This document shows positions 17,890 to 26,650 of a DNA stretch of 64,000 nt, piece after piece. This DNA is from Nonomuraea helvata (GTDB taxonomy: Bacteria; Actinomycetota; Actinomycetes; Streptosporangiales; Streptosporangiaceae). The stretch covers positions 1,550,001 to 1,614,000 of the forward strand of contig NZ_BAAAXV010000001.1 in the NCBI RefSeq assembly GCF_039535785.1, in the 5' to 3' direction. Position numbers and translations under genes: made by a program. The notes beneath the pieces were generated by a model. It ran no database searches. It was not told the origin of the DNA and was given only the letters and a program-made list of their open reading frames with translations. Numbering within the stretch: position 1 is the stretch's first letter; every line of letters begins with the position of its first letter.

Positions 17890-18956
17890 CAGGCCACCAG
17901 CGCTTCCGTGCTCACGTCGTAGACCGCCGGGGTCCCGCCGGTGTGCCGCAGCCCGACCGGTGCGTCAGCGGCGAAACGGACAATCGGTGGCATCCGAACA
18001 CGTACGTCGCGCTGGCCGCCGTGGTCAACCACGTAGATGATTTCGTCGCCCAGCCACTCCGCCGAGACCACGCGGGCCGGGACCGAACGTTCCGCCCCTG
18101 GTTCTGTGACTTCCAGCGCCTCCGGCCGGACGCCTGCGACCAGGCAACGGTCGCGCGGCAGGCCTGGCGGTGGCGTGAGGACCAGTCCGCCCTGACTGCG
18201 CAGCTTCCCGTCGGCCACCTCCACCTCAATCAGGTTCATCGGCGGGGAGCCGATGAATGCGGCGCAGAAAAGACTCGCCGGACGGTCGTAGACTTCCAGC
18301 GGCGTGCCGATCTGCTCGACGCGGCCCTTGTTGAGGATGGCGATTCTGTGACCGAGCGACATCGCCTCGACTTGGTCGTGGGTGACGTAGACCATCGTCG
18401 TCCCCAGCTCCCCCTGTAGGTGCTTGATCTCCGTGCGCATGTCCGCCCTCAGCTCCGCGTCCAGATTGGTGAGAGGTTCGTCCATGAGGAATGCGCGCGG
18501 TCGTCGCACCAGGGCGCGAGCAAGCGCGACGCGCTGCTGCTCCCCGCCGGACAGCCGGCGCGGTCGCCGGTCCAGGAGCGGACCGAGCCGCATCAGCCGG
18601 GCGGCCTCGTCGACCCGCTCGCGCACCTCCGCCTTGGGCAGTCCCTCGGCCCGCAGTGGGAACGCCAGGTTGTCGCGGGTTCTCAGATGCGGGTAGAGAG
18701 CGTAGAACTGGAACACCATGGCGATGTCGCGCTCGGCGGGCGGCAGGTCGTTGACCAGCGTGTTGCCGATGCGGATGTCGCCCGTCGTCTGCCTCTCCAG
18801 GCCGGCTATGGCCCGCAGCGTGGTCGTCTTGCCGCAACCCGAAGGGCCGAGCATCACGAACAGCTCGCCGTCGCCGATGGACAGGTCCACGTGATCAACT
18901 GCGACCGTCCCGTCCGGGTAGCGCTTGTGCAGGGCGGTCACCTCGATGCCCGCCAT
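17889..18956 (-). CDS. ABC importer ATPase A (MalK/UgpC type)
   Basis: A 355-residue ATPase with all canonical motifs: Walker A GPSGCGKTT, Q-loop VFQFYALYP, signature LSGGEQQRVALARAL, Walker B AFLMDEPLTNLD and H-loop VTHDQVEAMS, then a C-terminal MOP/TOBE-type domain. It energises sugar or polyol uptake with the permeases encoded just upstream. The start ATG overlaps the permease stop (ATGA), and its own stop overlaps the next ATPase start, so translation is coupled. Together with ATPase B it would form the nucleotide-binding pair. Confidence 0.92.
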   Translation of the reverse strand: MAGIEVTALHKRYPDGTVAVDHVDLSIGDGELFVMLGPSGCGKTTTLRAIAGLERQTTGDIRIGNTLVNDLPPAERDIAMVFQFYALYPHLRTRDNLAFPLRAEGLPKAEVRERVDEAARLMRLGPLLDRRPRRLSGGEQQRVALARALVRRPRAFLMDEPLTNLDAELRADMRTEIKHLQGELGTTMVYVTHDQVEAMSLGHRIAILNKGRVEQIGTPLEVYDRPASLFCAAFIGSPPMNLIEVEVADGKLRSQGGLVLTPPPGLPRDRCLVAGVRPEALEVTEPGAERSVPARVVSAEWLGDEIIYVVDHGGQRDVRVRMPPIVRFAADAPVGLRHTGGTPAVYDVSTEALVA

Positions 18957-19867
18957 CAGCGTCGCACCGCCCCGAGCGTCACACCGGCGACGAGGTGCTT
19001 GCGCACCAGGTAGGCGAAGACGAGCACCGGTAGGGCGAACACTACTGAGGCGGCGGCCACGAGTCCCCAGTCCACAGTGGTTCCACCGATGAGGCCGGCG
19101 ATGGCAGGTGGGGCCGTCCGCACGTTGTCGCTGGAGGTAAGGAAGATGGCGAACACGAACTCGTTCCACGAGAAGATGAGTGCGAAGACCGCCGTCGCGG
19201 CGATGCCGGGCAGGAGCAGGGGAAGGGTAAATCGCCAGAACGCCTGCAAGCGGGTGTAGCCGTCGAGCATGGCGGCATCCTCGTACTCTGCGGGCACCTC
19301 GTCGACGAACCCCTTCATCATCCAGATCGTGAACGGGACGTTGAACGCGGCGTAGATGAGGATCAGGCCGAGCTTGGTGTCGATGAGTCCGACTTGGCGG
19401 TACATGAGGAAGATCGGGATCACGACCACCACGGGCGGCATGAAGCGGGTGGACAGGATGAAGAACAGTTGGTCCTTCTTGGCCTTCACGGCGAAGCGTG
19501 AGTAGGCCCAGGCCGCCGGGACCCCCAGCACGGTGGCCAGCGCCGTGGAGACCCCGGCGACCACGACGGAGTTGAGGAACGAGACGGACAAGGTCGAACG
19601 ACCGCCGCCGGAGGCGACGAACACGTCCTTGAAATGGTCCATAGTGACCTTGAAGTCGAAGAACTTGGCCGGGATGGCGTAGACGTCCCGGTTCTCCTTG
19701 ATGGACGTCTCGATCATCCACAGCACCGGAAAGAGCATCACGACGGCCAGCACGGTCAGCAGCGCGACCTCCAGCACGGAGCGGCCCCGGCCGCCGAAGC
19801 GGCGCGCGGGGGGCGTGTGATCCCGGGCAGGACCTGTGGACACGGCCTCGTCGACGGAGACGGCCAT
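18956..19867 (-). CDS. ABC importer permease, MalG type
   Basis: A 303-residue inner-membrane permease with about six transmembrane helices and the EAA loop needed to dock the ATPase (EYEDAAMLDGYTRLQAFWRF). The N-terminal ~30 residues are cytoplasmic and Pro/Arg-rich. It overlaps both neighbours: its start is shared with the stop of the MalF-type gene and its stop with the ATPase A start. It forms the translocation channel with the MalF-type subunit. Confidence 0.92.
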   Translation of the reverse strand: MAVSVDEAVSTGPARDHTPPARRFGGRGRSVLEVALLTVLAVVMLFPVLWMIETSIKENRDVYAIPAKFFDFKVTMDHFKDVFVASGGGRSTLSVSFLNSVVVAGVSTALATVLGVPAAWAYSRFAVKAKKDQLFFILSTRFMPPVVVVIPIFLMYRQVGLIDTKLGLILIYAAFNVPFTIWMMKGFVDEVPAEYEDAAMLDGYTRLQAFWRFTLPLLLPGIAATAVFALIFSWNEFVFAIFLTSSDNVRTAPPAIAGLIGGTTVDWGLVAAASVVFALPVLVFAYLVRKHLVAGVTLGAVRR

Positions 19868-20817
19868 CAGTCCTCCTTGAGCTTGTTCAAGTAGCGCAGG
19901 TAGAGCTGCGTAAGGACGACGACGACGAGGACCATGAGGATCCCGTACGCCGAGGCGGTTCCGGTGTTGAAGCCCAGGAACGCGACCTTGTAGACGTGGA
20001 ACGACAACGTCTCGGTGGAGACCCCCGGACCTCCGCTGGTGAGGATGTAGACGAGGTCGAACAGCCGGAAGGCCTCGATGGCCCTGAACAACACGGCAAT
20101 GAGGAGCAGCGGCCACACCAGCGGAAGAGTGATGGTGCGGAACCGGAACCACTCGGACGCCCGATCGATCGAGGCGGCCTCGTACAAGTACTTGGGAACC
20201 GCGGTAAGGCCCGCAAGTGCGATGAGCATGATGAACGGCGTCCATTGCCAGGTGTCGACCACGATCAGGGAAATCAGTGCCGTTCGCTGCCGGGTGAGCC
20301 ACTCCACCTGCCCCAGGCCGAGCGAGCCGAGCATGCTGTTGATCACGCCGAATTGCGCGTCGAGCATAAATCGCCAGAACAGCCCGACCACGACCGGCGA
20401 CAGCATCATCGGAACCAGGAACAGAGTGGTCAGCAGTCCTCGCCCGTGCGTGCGCCGTGAGATCAGGTAGGCGATGGCGAAACCGAGCACGGTCTGCAGG
20501 GCGACCGCGCCGAACACGTAGATCAACGTCGTCAAGGCCCTCAGGTGGACCTGCGCCGAAGCCAGGATGGCGGTGTAGTTCTCGAACCAGATGAAATGGG
20601 CGGGCCCCCCGCGGGTGGCCGAGTAGTCGGTGAAAGACAGGTACAACGCCCACAGCAACGGGAACACCGACATTGCGAGCAACAGCAGCAGCGCGGGGGA
20701 GATGAAGGCCACGGCGAGCCCGCGGTCGCTCAAGCGGCGGGACCGACCCGGTGCAGGCGGCGTCACAGACGCCACCTGCCCGGGGTGGTCGGTCGTCAGA
20801 GGGGCGGAGTCACTCAC
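19867..20817 (-). CDS. ABC importer permease, MalF type
   Basis: A 316-residue permease with about six helices and an EAA loop (LYEAASIDRASEWFRFRTIT). The start is the GTG at 20817, which overlaps the stop of the solute-binding protein gene (GTGA); longer frames run backwards through that gene in another frame and are not credible. It pairs with the MalG-type permease downstream. Confidence 0.9.
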   Translation of the reverse strand: MSDSAPLTTDHPGQVASVTPPAPGRSRRLSDRGLAVAFISPALLLLLAMSVFPLLWALYLSFTDYSATRGGPAHFIWFENYTAILASAQVHLRALTTLIYVFGAVALQTVLGFAIAYLISRRTHGRGLLTTLFLVPMMLSPVVVGLFWRFMLDAQFGVINSMLGSLGLGQVEWLTRQRTALISLIVVDTWQWTPFIMLIALAGLTAVPKYLYEAASIDRASEWFRFRTITLPLVWPLLLIAVLFRAIEAFRLFDLVYILTSGGPGVSTETLSFHVYKVAFLGFNTGTASAYGILMVLVVVVLTQLYLRYLNKLKED

Positions 20818-22229
20818 AGTCCGCCGCCGCCCTTGCGGCTGCTGGAGTTGAGCACGCCCTGCTGCTCCTTGGCGATGTCGTCGAGCGCGTCCTTCGGCTT
20901 CTTCGCGCCGTTGAGAGCCGCGTTCACGTTGGTGTTCTCGATGTCGACGAGGCGCGCGTACTCGGGCACATTCCACATGTCCCGCATCCGCGGAACCGAG
21001 TCGGTGTACACCTGGTTGAACGGCCCGGCGTTGAGGAACTCGGGCGACTCCAGGGCGTCCGTACGTGATGGCACGCCACCAGCCGCGGCCCACTTCTTCT
21101 GGATGTCAGCCTGCTCGAACCACTTCATGAAGTTCAGGGCCTCCGCCTGGTTCGCCTTGGGGGAGTAGGCCGACACGTGCATCCCCATGCCGCCGAGAGG
21201 CACCAGGTTCGTCTTCTGGCTCGGCAGGGTGGCAAAACCCAGCTTGTCGAGAATCTGCTCCCGGGTGGTGCCGAGCGTCGACTGCTTCGGGTCAAGCAGG
21301 CCGCCGCTCGCGGCGATCCAGTTGAACGCGATGCATGCCTTGCCCTGGGCGACCGCCGCGTTCACCTCGTCGATGAACCAGTTGCCGGAGCCCTTGGCGG
21401 TCAGCGGCTTCATCTTGTTGACCAGGACGTCCATCGCCTCCTGGCCCGCAGCGTCGTTGAGGACGCCGTCGATCTTGCGCGTCTTGGGGTCCCAGAGGTT
21501 GCCGCCGTAGACGCCGTTGACCGTGTTGTAGGTTACGGCCGCGGCGTCGGAGCCGTTGGCCTGGTGGAAAGCCAGCCCGCTGACGCCAGGGTGGTCCGCC
21601 TGGCACTTCTCGGCGACTGAGATCATCTGGTCCCAGGTCTGCGGTGGTTTGTCGCCGATCAGGTCCTTGCGGTAGATCATCGTCCAGGTGTCGCCGAGCA
21701 GCGGCAGTCCGTACAGGCTGGCGTTTTCGTCGCGCTTCCCGGTCTCCGCCTGGGGGAACTGGCCGTAGGCCGCCAGGAGATACGGGTTGTAGGCCTTGAC
21801 ATCGATGTTCTTCTTGACGAAGTCGGTGATGTCGAGGATGTTGCCGTTCGTCACGGCCTCGCCGATGTGTTGCGAGTCCAGGATCGGGATGTCGAAGTCG
21901 GTCTTGTGCGCGGCGAACTGGGTGAACATCGCGTCGTGCCAGTTCGCGTTCGGCACGGTCTTGACCTTGATGGTCACGTTCGGCCGCTCCTTGGCGTACT
22001 CCGCGTTCGCGAAGGCTTCCAGCGCGTGGGCGGGGGGCCAGTCGAACCAGATGAAGCTGAGGGTCAGCGGATCCTTGGTGAGCTCCGGGATGGTCGCCGG
22101 TGCCTTGGGGGCGCTGTCGTCCTGGCCGCCGCAAGCCGCCATGGTCGTGGCCACTAACATGGCCGCCGTCGCCAGCTGCACCTTTCGACCGGGAACGGAC
22201 AGCCGTCCTAACCGCTTTGGATACCGCAT
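20814..22229 (-). CDS. ABC importer solute-binding lipoprotein
   Basis: A 471-residue lipoprotein: signal peptide with lipobox TMAAC (Cys at about residue 33), then a family-1 extracellular solute-binding fold (LSFIWFDWPPAHALEAF, LYGLPLLGDTWTMIYRKDL). It captures the substrate outside the membrane. As first gene of the five-gene importer it is divergent from a GntR regulator gene 392 bp away. The two-ATPase layout of the operon suggests a small polyol such as glycerol rather than an oligosaccharide, but the ligand is not readable from sequence. Confidence 0.88.
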   Translation of the reverse strand: MRYPKRLGRLSVPGRKVQLATAAMLVATTMAACGGQDDSAPKAPATIPELTKDPLTLSFIWFDWPPAHALEAFANAEYAKERPNVTIKVKTVPNANWHDAMFTQFAAHKTDFDIPILDSQHIGEAVTNGNILDITDFVKKNIDVKAYNPYLLAAYGQFPQAETGKRDENASLYGLPLLGDTWTMIYRKDLIGDKPPQTWDQMISVAEKCQADHPGVSGLAFHQANGSDAAAVTYNTVNGVYGGNLWDPKTRKIDGVLNDAAGQEAMDVLVNKMKPLTAKGSGNWFIDEVNAAVAQGKACIAFNWIAASGGLLDPKQSTLGTTREQILDKLGFATLPSQKTNLVPLGGMGMHVSAYSPKANQAEALNFMKWFEQADIQKKWAAAGGVPSRTDALESPEFLNAGPFNQVYTDSVPRMRDMWNVPEYARLVDIENTNVNAALNGAKKPKDALDDIAKEQQGVLNSSSRKGGGGL

Positions 22230-22621
22230 CTTCTTGCCTGCTTTCTGGGTGGGGACTTCTGGAGCCCTGCTGCGTGCTTCGCCGAGCAGTTGCTGGGGTG
22301 TTCAGGCGTGTTGCCGGCTGTCGCAGGGGCTGACCCGCAGACCGGCGTCACGAGTACGCCACGACGTCATGGGGCTTCAGGCAGTCGAGCAGTCCTTCGG
22401 CCCTTGTGCGGCCCGGTGGCGAACCGAGAAGGATGTCGAGCATGCTCATGGGAGCTCCAACTGATCGAAGCGGAGCGATGGCGGGCGGTTCCCCGATGGG
22501 TGAAGGATGGCTGGCATCCGCCACCTTTCCTATACGATCCGAGTGGGGGCGTCAACATCCCGCAGCGTTGCGACCGATGTCAACAGGTTCCCGAAAACGC
22601 AAGAAAGGACCTCATGTCACG
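22230..22621. promoter_or_regulatory. divergent promoter region between ABC importer and gntR
   Basis: A 392-bp gap between two divergent starts, so promoters for both directions must lie here. No perfect palindrome was found; an imperfect CGATCCG element near 22530 partly resembles the operator at 23396-23414. No gene is seen in the gap. Confidence 0.4.
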
Positions 22622-23365
22622 ATGGACGACGAGGCGATGATCGCGCGGCGCCGTGGGGCCATGACGGCCGGAATGCCACCGGGAAGATCTCGCGGCCGGC
22701 TTGCCGACGAGGTGTACGACACGCTGCTCGGACAGCTGATGTCGCTACGGATCGAGCCTGGCTCTCGCGTCACGATCGACGCCCTGGCGCGAGAGCTGGG
22801 GGTCTCGCAGACGCCGATCCGAGACGCTCTGAACCGCATGGAGGCCGAGGGCCTGGTCGTGCGTGTGCCCCATGCCGGCTATCGCATTCCCCCCCAAATC
22901 ACCCGTCACCGATTCGAGGACATGCTTGAGGTCCGCCTGCTCCTCGAGCCGGCAGCGGCGCGCAGATCCGCCGAACGCGCATCCCCGAAGCAGGTGGCCG
23001 GTCTGCGACGACTGCTGGAGGAGATGGCGGAGCTGGAGGGGGGCGACGGGCTCATGGCCTATGGCGCCTTCGGGCTACGCGACGCCGCTTTTCACGATCT
23101 CGTCGCCCTGAGCGCGGAGAACGAGGTCATCCGCGAAGCGCTCGCTCGCCTGCACACGCATGTGCACCTGTTCCGGCTTCTCCACGACACCCAGGTCACT
23201 CACTTGGCCATGGCCGAGCACGAAGAAGTTCTGGCCGCGATCGCCGCGCGTGACCCCGACGCCGCCGCCTACGCCATGCGTCGGCACATCCTGCTGTCCG
23301 GCGAGCGGTTCCGACGATTGTTCGACGAGACCAAGGGCGCGGACGGAATGGCGGACATGGCTTGA
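22622..23365 (+). CDS. GntR-family regulator, FadR/FCD subgroup (polyol-type locus)
   Basis: A 247-residue repressor-type protein. The N-terminal winged helix contains LADEVYDTLLGQLMSLRIEP and ELGVSQTPIRDALNRMEAEG; the C-terminal FCD helical bundle (about 100-230) has the metal/ligand His residues (AAFHDLV, HEEVLAAI, HILLSGERF). FCD members sense small organic acids or sugars. The ATG at 22622 is preceded by AAAGGA 10-11 bases upstream. It is divergent from the ABC importer and followed by DJ-1 and hydrolase genes; a perfect palindrome just behind it at 23396 is a likely binding site. Confidence 0.85.
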   Translation: MDDEAMIARRRGAMTAGMPPGRSRGRLADEVYDTLLGQLMSLRIEPGSRVTIDALARELGVSQTPIRDALNRMEAEGLVVRVPHAGYRIPPQITRHRFEDMLEVRLLLEPAAARRSAERASPKQVAGLRRLLEEMAELEGGDGLMAYGAFGLRDAAFHDLVALSAENEVIREALARLHTHVHLFRLLHDTQVTHLAMAEHEEVLAAIAARDPDAAAYAMRRHILLSGERFRRLFDETKGADGMADMA

Positions 23366-23395
23366 CGGGCGGGCTGGGCCGAGGAATGCTAACTC

Positions 23396-23414
23396 AATCC
23401 GATCGGATCGGATT
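23396..23414. promoter_or_regulatory. 19-bp palindrome, probable GntR operator in front of the DJ-1 gene
   Basis: AATCCGATC and its exact complement GATCGGATT flank a single G. It lies between the gntR stop and the DJ-1 gene start, 38 bp upstream of the latter, so a bound regulator would block that promoter. Assignment to the adjacent GntR protein is inferred. Confidence 0.55.
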
Positions 23415-23452
23415 GGATCCACCTCACCCGCCCCAGATGCGAGGAGAAGCAG

Positions 23453-24022
23453 GTGCCCAGAGCGCTGCTCCTGACCGGCGACGCCGCCGAGGAGCTCGAC
23501 ACCATGTATCCCTACTATCGCGTGCAGGAGGGCGGCTGGGACGTTGACGTCTCGTCACGGACGATGCGTGACGTTCAGCTGGTCATCCACGAGTTCGACC
23601 CCAACTCCGACGCCTACGTGGAGAAGAACGGCCGAAAGTTGCCGGTCGACGTGCCCTGGGCCGAGGTCGACGTCGAGCGCTATGACGCCCTCATCATCCC
23701 TGGGGGACGTGCCCCCGAGTGGATCCGGGTCGACGCCGACGTCAGGCGCATCACCGAGCACTTCTTCGCGCGCGACCTCCCGGTCGCGCTGGTGTGCCAC
23801 GGCGCGCAGGTGCCGGCTGTGTACGGGCTGCTGAAGGGTCGAAAGACCGCGTGCTTCCCCCCCATCACCGGTGACATGGAGAACGCGGGCGCGACGGTCA
23901 TCGACGCTCCCGACGTCGTGGACGGCAACCTCGTCTCCTGCCGGGGGTGGCCCGACATGCCGCAATTCGGCAGGGCGATGATGGAGCTCTTTTCGAAGTC
24001 CATCAACTCCGCATCGGCATGA
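23453..24022 (+). CDS. DJ-1/PfpI superfamily protein
   Basis: A 189-residue flavodoxin-like protein of the class I glutamine amidotransferase-like fold. The nucleophile elbow is ALVCHGAQVP with Cys115, and the upstream acidic segment is IIPGGRAPEW. The group includes glyoxalase III-type, protease-like and isocyanide-hydratase-like members; the exact reaction cannot be told. The GTG start has GAGGAG 7 bases upstream. It sits between gntR and an alpha/beta hydrolase and opposite an alcohol/aldehyde dehydrogenase set, which fits removal of a reactive carbonyl by-product. Confidence 0.85.
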   Translation: MPRALLLTGDAAEELDTMYPYYRVQEGGWDVDVSSRTMRDVQLVIHEFDPNSDAYVEKNGRKLPVDVPWAEVDVERYDALIIPGGRAPEWIRVDADVRRITEHFFARDLPVALVCHGAQVPAVYGLLKGRKTACFPPITGDMENAGATVIDAPDVVDGNLVSCRGWPDMPQFGRAMMELFSKSINSASA

Positions 24023-24041
24023 GCACACCTGGCCTGCCCCG

Positions 24042-24863
24042 GTGACGGCACTTCGGACCGTCACAGTCGACGGCTCCCCCGTCCACGTCCTGGAGAGCGG
24101 CACCGGGCCCGCGGTGCTGATGCTGCACGGCTCCGGACCCGGTACGACCGGATCCGGCGCCTGGGCAACGACGGCACAGGCGCTGGGCACGTCCTGGCAC
24201 CTGGTGGCTCCTGACCAGGCGGGGTTCGGCCGTACACCGATCCCGGCGGGCTCCAGGGGTGGGCTCCGGCTGTGGACGGAGCAGGCCGCGGGCCTGATGG
24301 CTGCTCTCGGTGTCGAGCACTACGCCGTGGTGGGCCACTCCATGGGCGGTGCCGTGGCGCTGGCGTTGGCGGCCGCGCGTCCCCAGCAGGTCACCCGTGT
24401 CGTGGCGGTCTCGACGATGGGCGCCCCCGGGGCGCCGCTGTCCGCCGAGCTCGACGCGGTCTGGGCCGCCCCCGCCGGCCCGCTCGGGGCACGAGACATG
24501 TTGAGTCGCCTCGTCCTCGACCAAGCGCTCGTGACCGAGTCGGCCGTCGCCGCCCGTGCAGCTGCGATGCGAGCGGGGGCGGCCGCATTCGCGTCGTTGT
24601 TCCCTCCACCTAGGGCACGTTGGGCCGACGACCTCACCCTCTCGGCGAAAACGCTGGCAGGGGTCCGCGCGCCCGTGCTGCTCGTCCACGGCGCCGAGGA
24701 CCGAGTCACCCCGCTCGGGACGGCAGCCCTACCCCTGCTCGAGCACCTGGCCGATGTCCGTCTGTACGTGCTCGGCCGATGCGGGCACGTGCCGGCGCTC
24801 GAACACCCGCACGAATTCAGGCGACTCTTGTCGTGCTTCCTCGGCCGGGAACAAGGTCCCTAA
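24042..24863 (+). CDS. alpha/beta-fold hydrolase (meta-cleavage-product-hydrolase-like)
   Basis: A 273-residue esterase or C-C hydrolase. The nucleophile is Ser100 in VGHSMGGAVA, the acid Asp is in HGAEDRVTP and the base His in CGHVPALEHP. An oxyanion-type LHGSGPGTTGSGAW segment near residue 30 is typical of the MhpC/BphD group, but also of many uncharacterised hydrolases. It follows the DJ-1 gene by 19 bp, so the two are probably co-transcribed and under the same GntR control. Confidence 0.85.
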   Translation: MTALRTVTVDGSPVHVLESGTGPAVLMLHGSGPGTTGSGAWATTAQALGTSWHLVAPDQAGFGRTPIPAGSRGGLRLWTEQAAGLMAALGVEHYAVVGHSMGGAVALALAAARPQQVTRVVAVSTMGAPGAPLSAELDAVWAAPAGPLGARDMLSRLVLDQALVTESAVAARAAAMRAGAAAFASLFPPPRARWADDLTLSAKTLAGVRAPVLLVHGAEDRVTPLGTAALPLLEHLADVRLYVLGRCGHVPALEHPHEFRRLLSCFLGREQGP

Positions 24864-25079
24864 TCGAGTTCAAGCGCGGCATCCGAATACCGGTCGAGCA
24901 CCGTCTTGATGCCGGCCTCGGCGAGGGCCCCGTCGCTTCTGCCGGTTGTTTGCCTCTCTTGGCGGCCATCTCTCGTCGTCCCCATGTTGACGGCGACTTG
25001 GCAGTTGAGCGCTGATCAACGGCGGCGGTCGCGCACGGTAGCGGGGAACACCGGCCAGCGTCGAGAAAGGTGCTGACGC

Positions 25080-25751
25080 CTAATGTTTCGGCGTTCCGTA
25101 AGGGTCGTGCGGCGTGTCGGCGTAGGCCCACTGATGGTCACGGGCGTGACGGCAGGCCACCTCGATGTCCCCGGCGCGCATGACGTCCAGCAGCTCGCGG
25201 TGCTCGTCGGCGACCCGCTCGAGTTCCGGCCTGGTGACCATGAGAGCGATGGCCGTGCGCGCCTCGATCTGCAGCGCCTCCCAGGCGCGGGTCAGCAGCA
25301 CGTTGCCGCCGGCCTGCACGACGTGCCGGTGAAATCGCGCGCTGGCCAGGCCGATGCCGTGCGCGTCGCTGTCCTGGGCGCTGCGGTACATCTCCTCGAC
25401 CGCCTCCCCCAGCCGGTCGAAGGGGAGGGTTCCGGCCAGCATGGCGAGCCGCGTCGCGGTCTCCTCAAGGGCCGCCCGCACGATGTACGCCTCGCGGATG
25501 GTCTGCTCGGCGAAGGGAAGCACCCGGCTGCCGTGACGAGGCCGGCCGTCGATGAGGCCGAGGCCCTCAAGCTGCCGAAGCGCCTCCCGGACCGGGGCCT
25601 GACTCGTTCCGAACTCGATGGCGATCTTCGTCTCGATGAGCCGGTCGCCCTCGCCGAGTTCGCCGGAGACGATCCGTTGCAGCAGACCGTCGCGGATCTG
25701 CCGGCTCAGCGTCGGTCGCGCGGAGCGCGGGCTCCCCGTGGGTTCCGACAA
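25080..25751 (-). CDS. GntR-family regulator, FCD subgroup (molybdenum hydroxylase locus)
   Basis: A 223-residue regulator with an N-terminal winged helix (LSRQIRDGLLQRIVSGELGE, FGTSQAPVREALRQLEGLGL) and a C-terminal FCD ligand domain (FHRHVVQAGG, HRELLDVMRAGD). The start is a TTG preceded by AGGAGG at 4 bases. It is divergent from the molybdenum hydroxylase operon with only 90 bp between the starts, and that gap contains a perfect 16-bp palindrome, so it very likely controls the operon. The effector is probably the operon's substrate or product. Confidence 0.88.
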   Translation of the reverse strand: MSEPTGSPRSARPTLSRQIRDGLLQRIVSGELGEGDRLIETKIAIEFGTSQAPVREALRQLEGLGLIDGRPRHGSRVLPFAEQTIREAYIVRAALEETATRLAMLAGTLPFDRLGEAVEEMYRSAQDSDAHGIGLASARFHRHVVQAGGNVLLTRAWEALQIEARTAIALMVTRPELERVADEHRELLDVMRAGDIEVACRHARDHQWAYADTPHDPYGTPKH

Positions 25752-25814
25752 GAAACCTCCTGACGTTGAGGGCCCAGAGGGCCCTTGACTCTTCGATCAT
25801 GCCACGTAAGTTAA

Positions 25815-25830
25815 TTATCGATATCGATAA
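25815..25830. promoter_or_regulatory. 16-bp perfect palindrome TTATCGATATCGATAA in the divergent gntR/hydroxylase promoter
   Basis: The sequence equals its own reverse complement and lies 12 bp upstream of the FAD-subunit ATG, overlapping where RNA polymerase or the ribosome would bind. It is AT-rich in a GC-rich region. Probable operator of the adjacent GntR protein. Confidence 0.65.
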
Positions 25831-25841
25831 GTGGAGTGCAC

Positions 25842-26639
25842 ATGCTGACCTCCGTTCAGACACCCGAGAGTCCCGAAGCGGCTTATGCGGCGCTTCAGGC
25901 CGGGGCCGTGCCTCTCGGCGGCGGCACCTACCTGCTGGCCCGCCTGGACGATCAGGCCGGCCGCGACCTGCGGCTGGTCAGCCTGCGCCGGGCGGGATTG
26001 TCCGGCATCGACGTCGAAGGCGACACGGTGACCCTGGGCGCGGCCACCACTCTCGCCGACATCGAGGACGACGATCGGTTGAGCTACCTGTCCGGCTGTG
26101 TGCGGTCGATCGCCGCGCCGCCGGTCCGCAGCCTCGCCACCGTGGCCGGCAACCTTTTCGTGCCACAACCGTACGGCGACCTGGCGGCGGCCCTTCTGGC
26201 CCTGGACGCGGAGCTGGACGTGCTCGGCTCCGACGGCGCCCGCCGCGAGCCGCTCGAGCGGGTCGTCACCGATGGCCTGCGGGCGGGCGACCTGGTGACC
26301 CGCGTCCGGTTCACCGCTCCGGCCGAGAACGCGCTCCGGTTCTACAAGGCGAGCCGGCGGCGGCTCAACTCGGGATCCATCGTGACGGTGGCGGCCCGGA
26401 TGACGATCGAGGACGGCCTGGTCGGTGACATTCGTCTCGTGCTCGGCGGCCTGGCGCGGCGCTTGGTACGCGCGGTCGGCGCCGAGCGCGTTCTGCTGGG
26501 CGCGCCGCTGAACGCCCAGGTCGTCGCCCAGGCGGCCGGAGCCGACGTCATCGAGCCGTTCGACGACGCCTACGCCTCCGCCTGGTACCGCGCTCGGGTC
26601 TACCCCGTCCACCTGCGTCGCGCCCTGCTGGGGGCCTGA
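25842..26639 (+). CDS. molybdenum hydroxylase FAD-binding (medium) subunit
   Basis: A 265-residue CoxM-type subunit (PF00941) that passes electrons from the 2Fe-2S centres to an external acceptor through FAD. The FAD-binding segments are PLGGGTYLLARLDD and PPVRSLATVAGNLFVPQP; both are diverged from the usual AGGTDLL and TIGGN wording. The ATG at 25842 has GGAG 5 bases upstream; a GTG two codons earlier is possible. It is the first gene of an eight-gene run and lies 90 bp from the divergent gntR. Confidence 0.87.
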   Translation: MLTSVQTPESPEAAYAALQAGAVPLGGGTYLLARLDDQAGRDLRLVSLRRAGLSGIDVEGDTVTLGAATTLADIEDDDRLSYLSGCVRSIAAPPVRSLATVAGNLFVPQPYGDLAAALLALDAELDVLGSDGARREPLERVVTDGLRAGDLVTRVRFTAPAENALRFYKASRRRLNSGSIVTVAARMTIEDGLVGDIRLVLGGLARRLVRAVGAERVLLGAPLNAQVVAQAAGADVIEPFDDAYASAWYRARVYPVHLRRALLGA

Positions 26640-26650
26640 AAGGGGATCGC

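Noticed and set aside
16813..22229. Maltose importer
   Set aside because: Subunit types alone suggest MalEFGK, but two unlike ATPases plus alcohol and aldehyde dehydrogenases downstream do not fit; no glycosidase gene is next to it.
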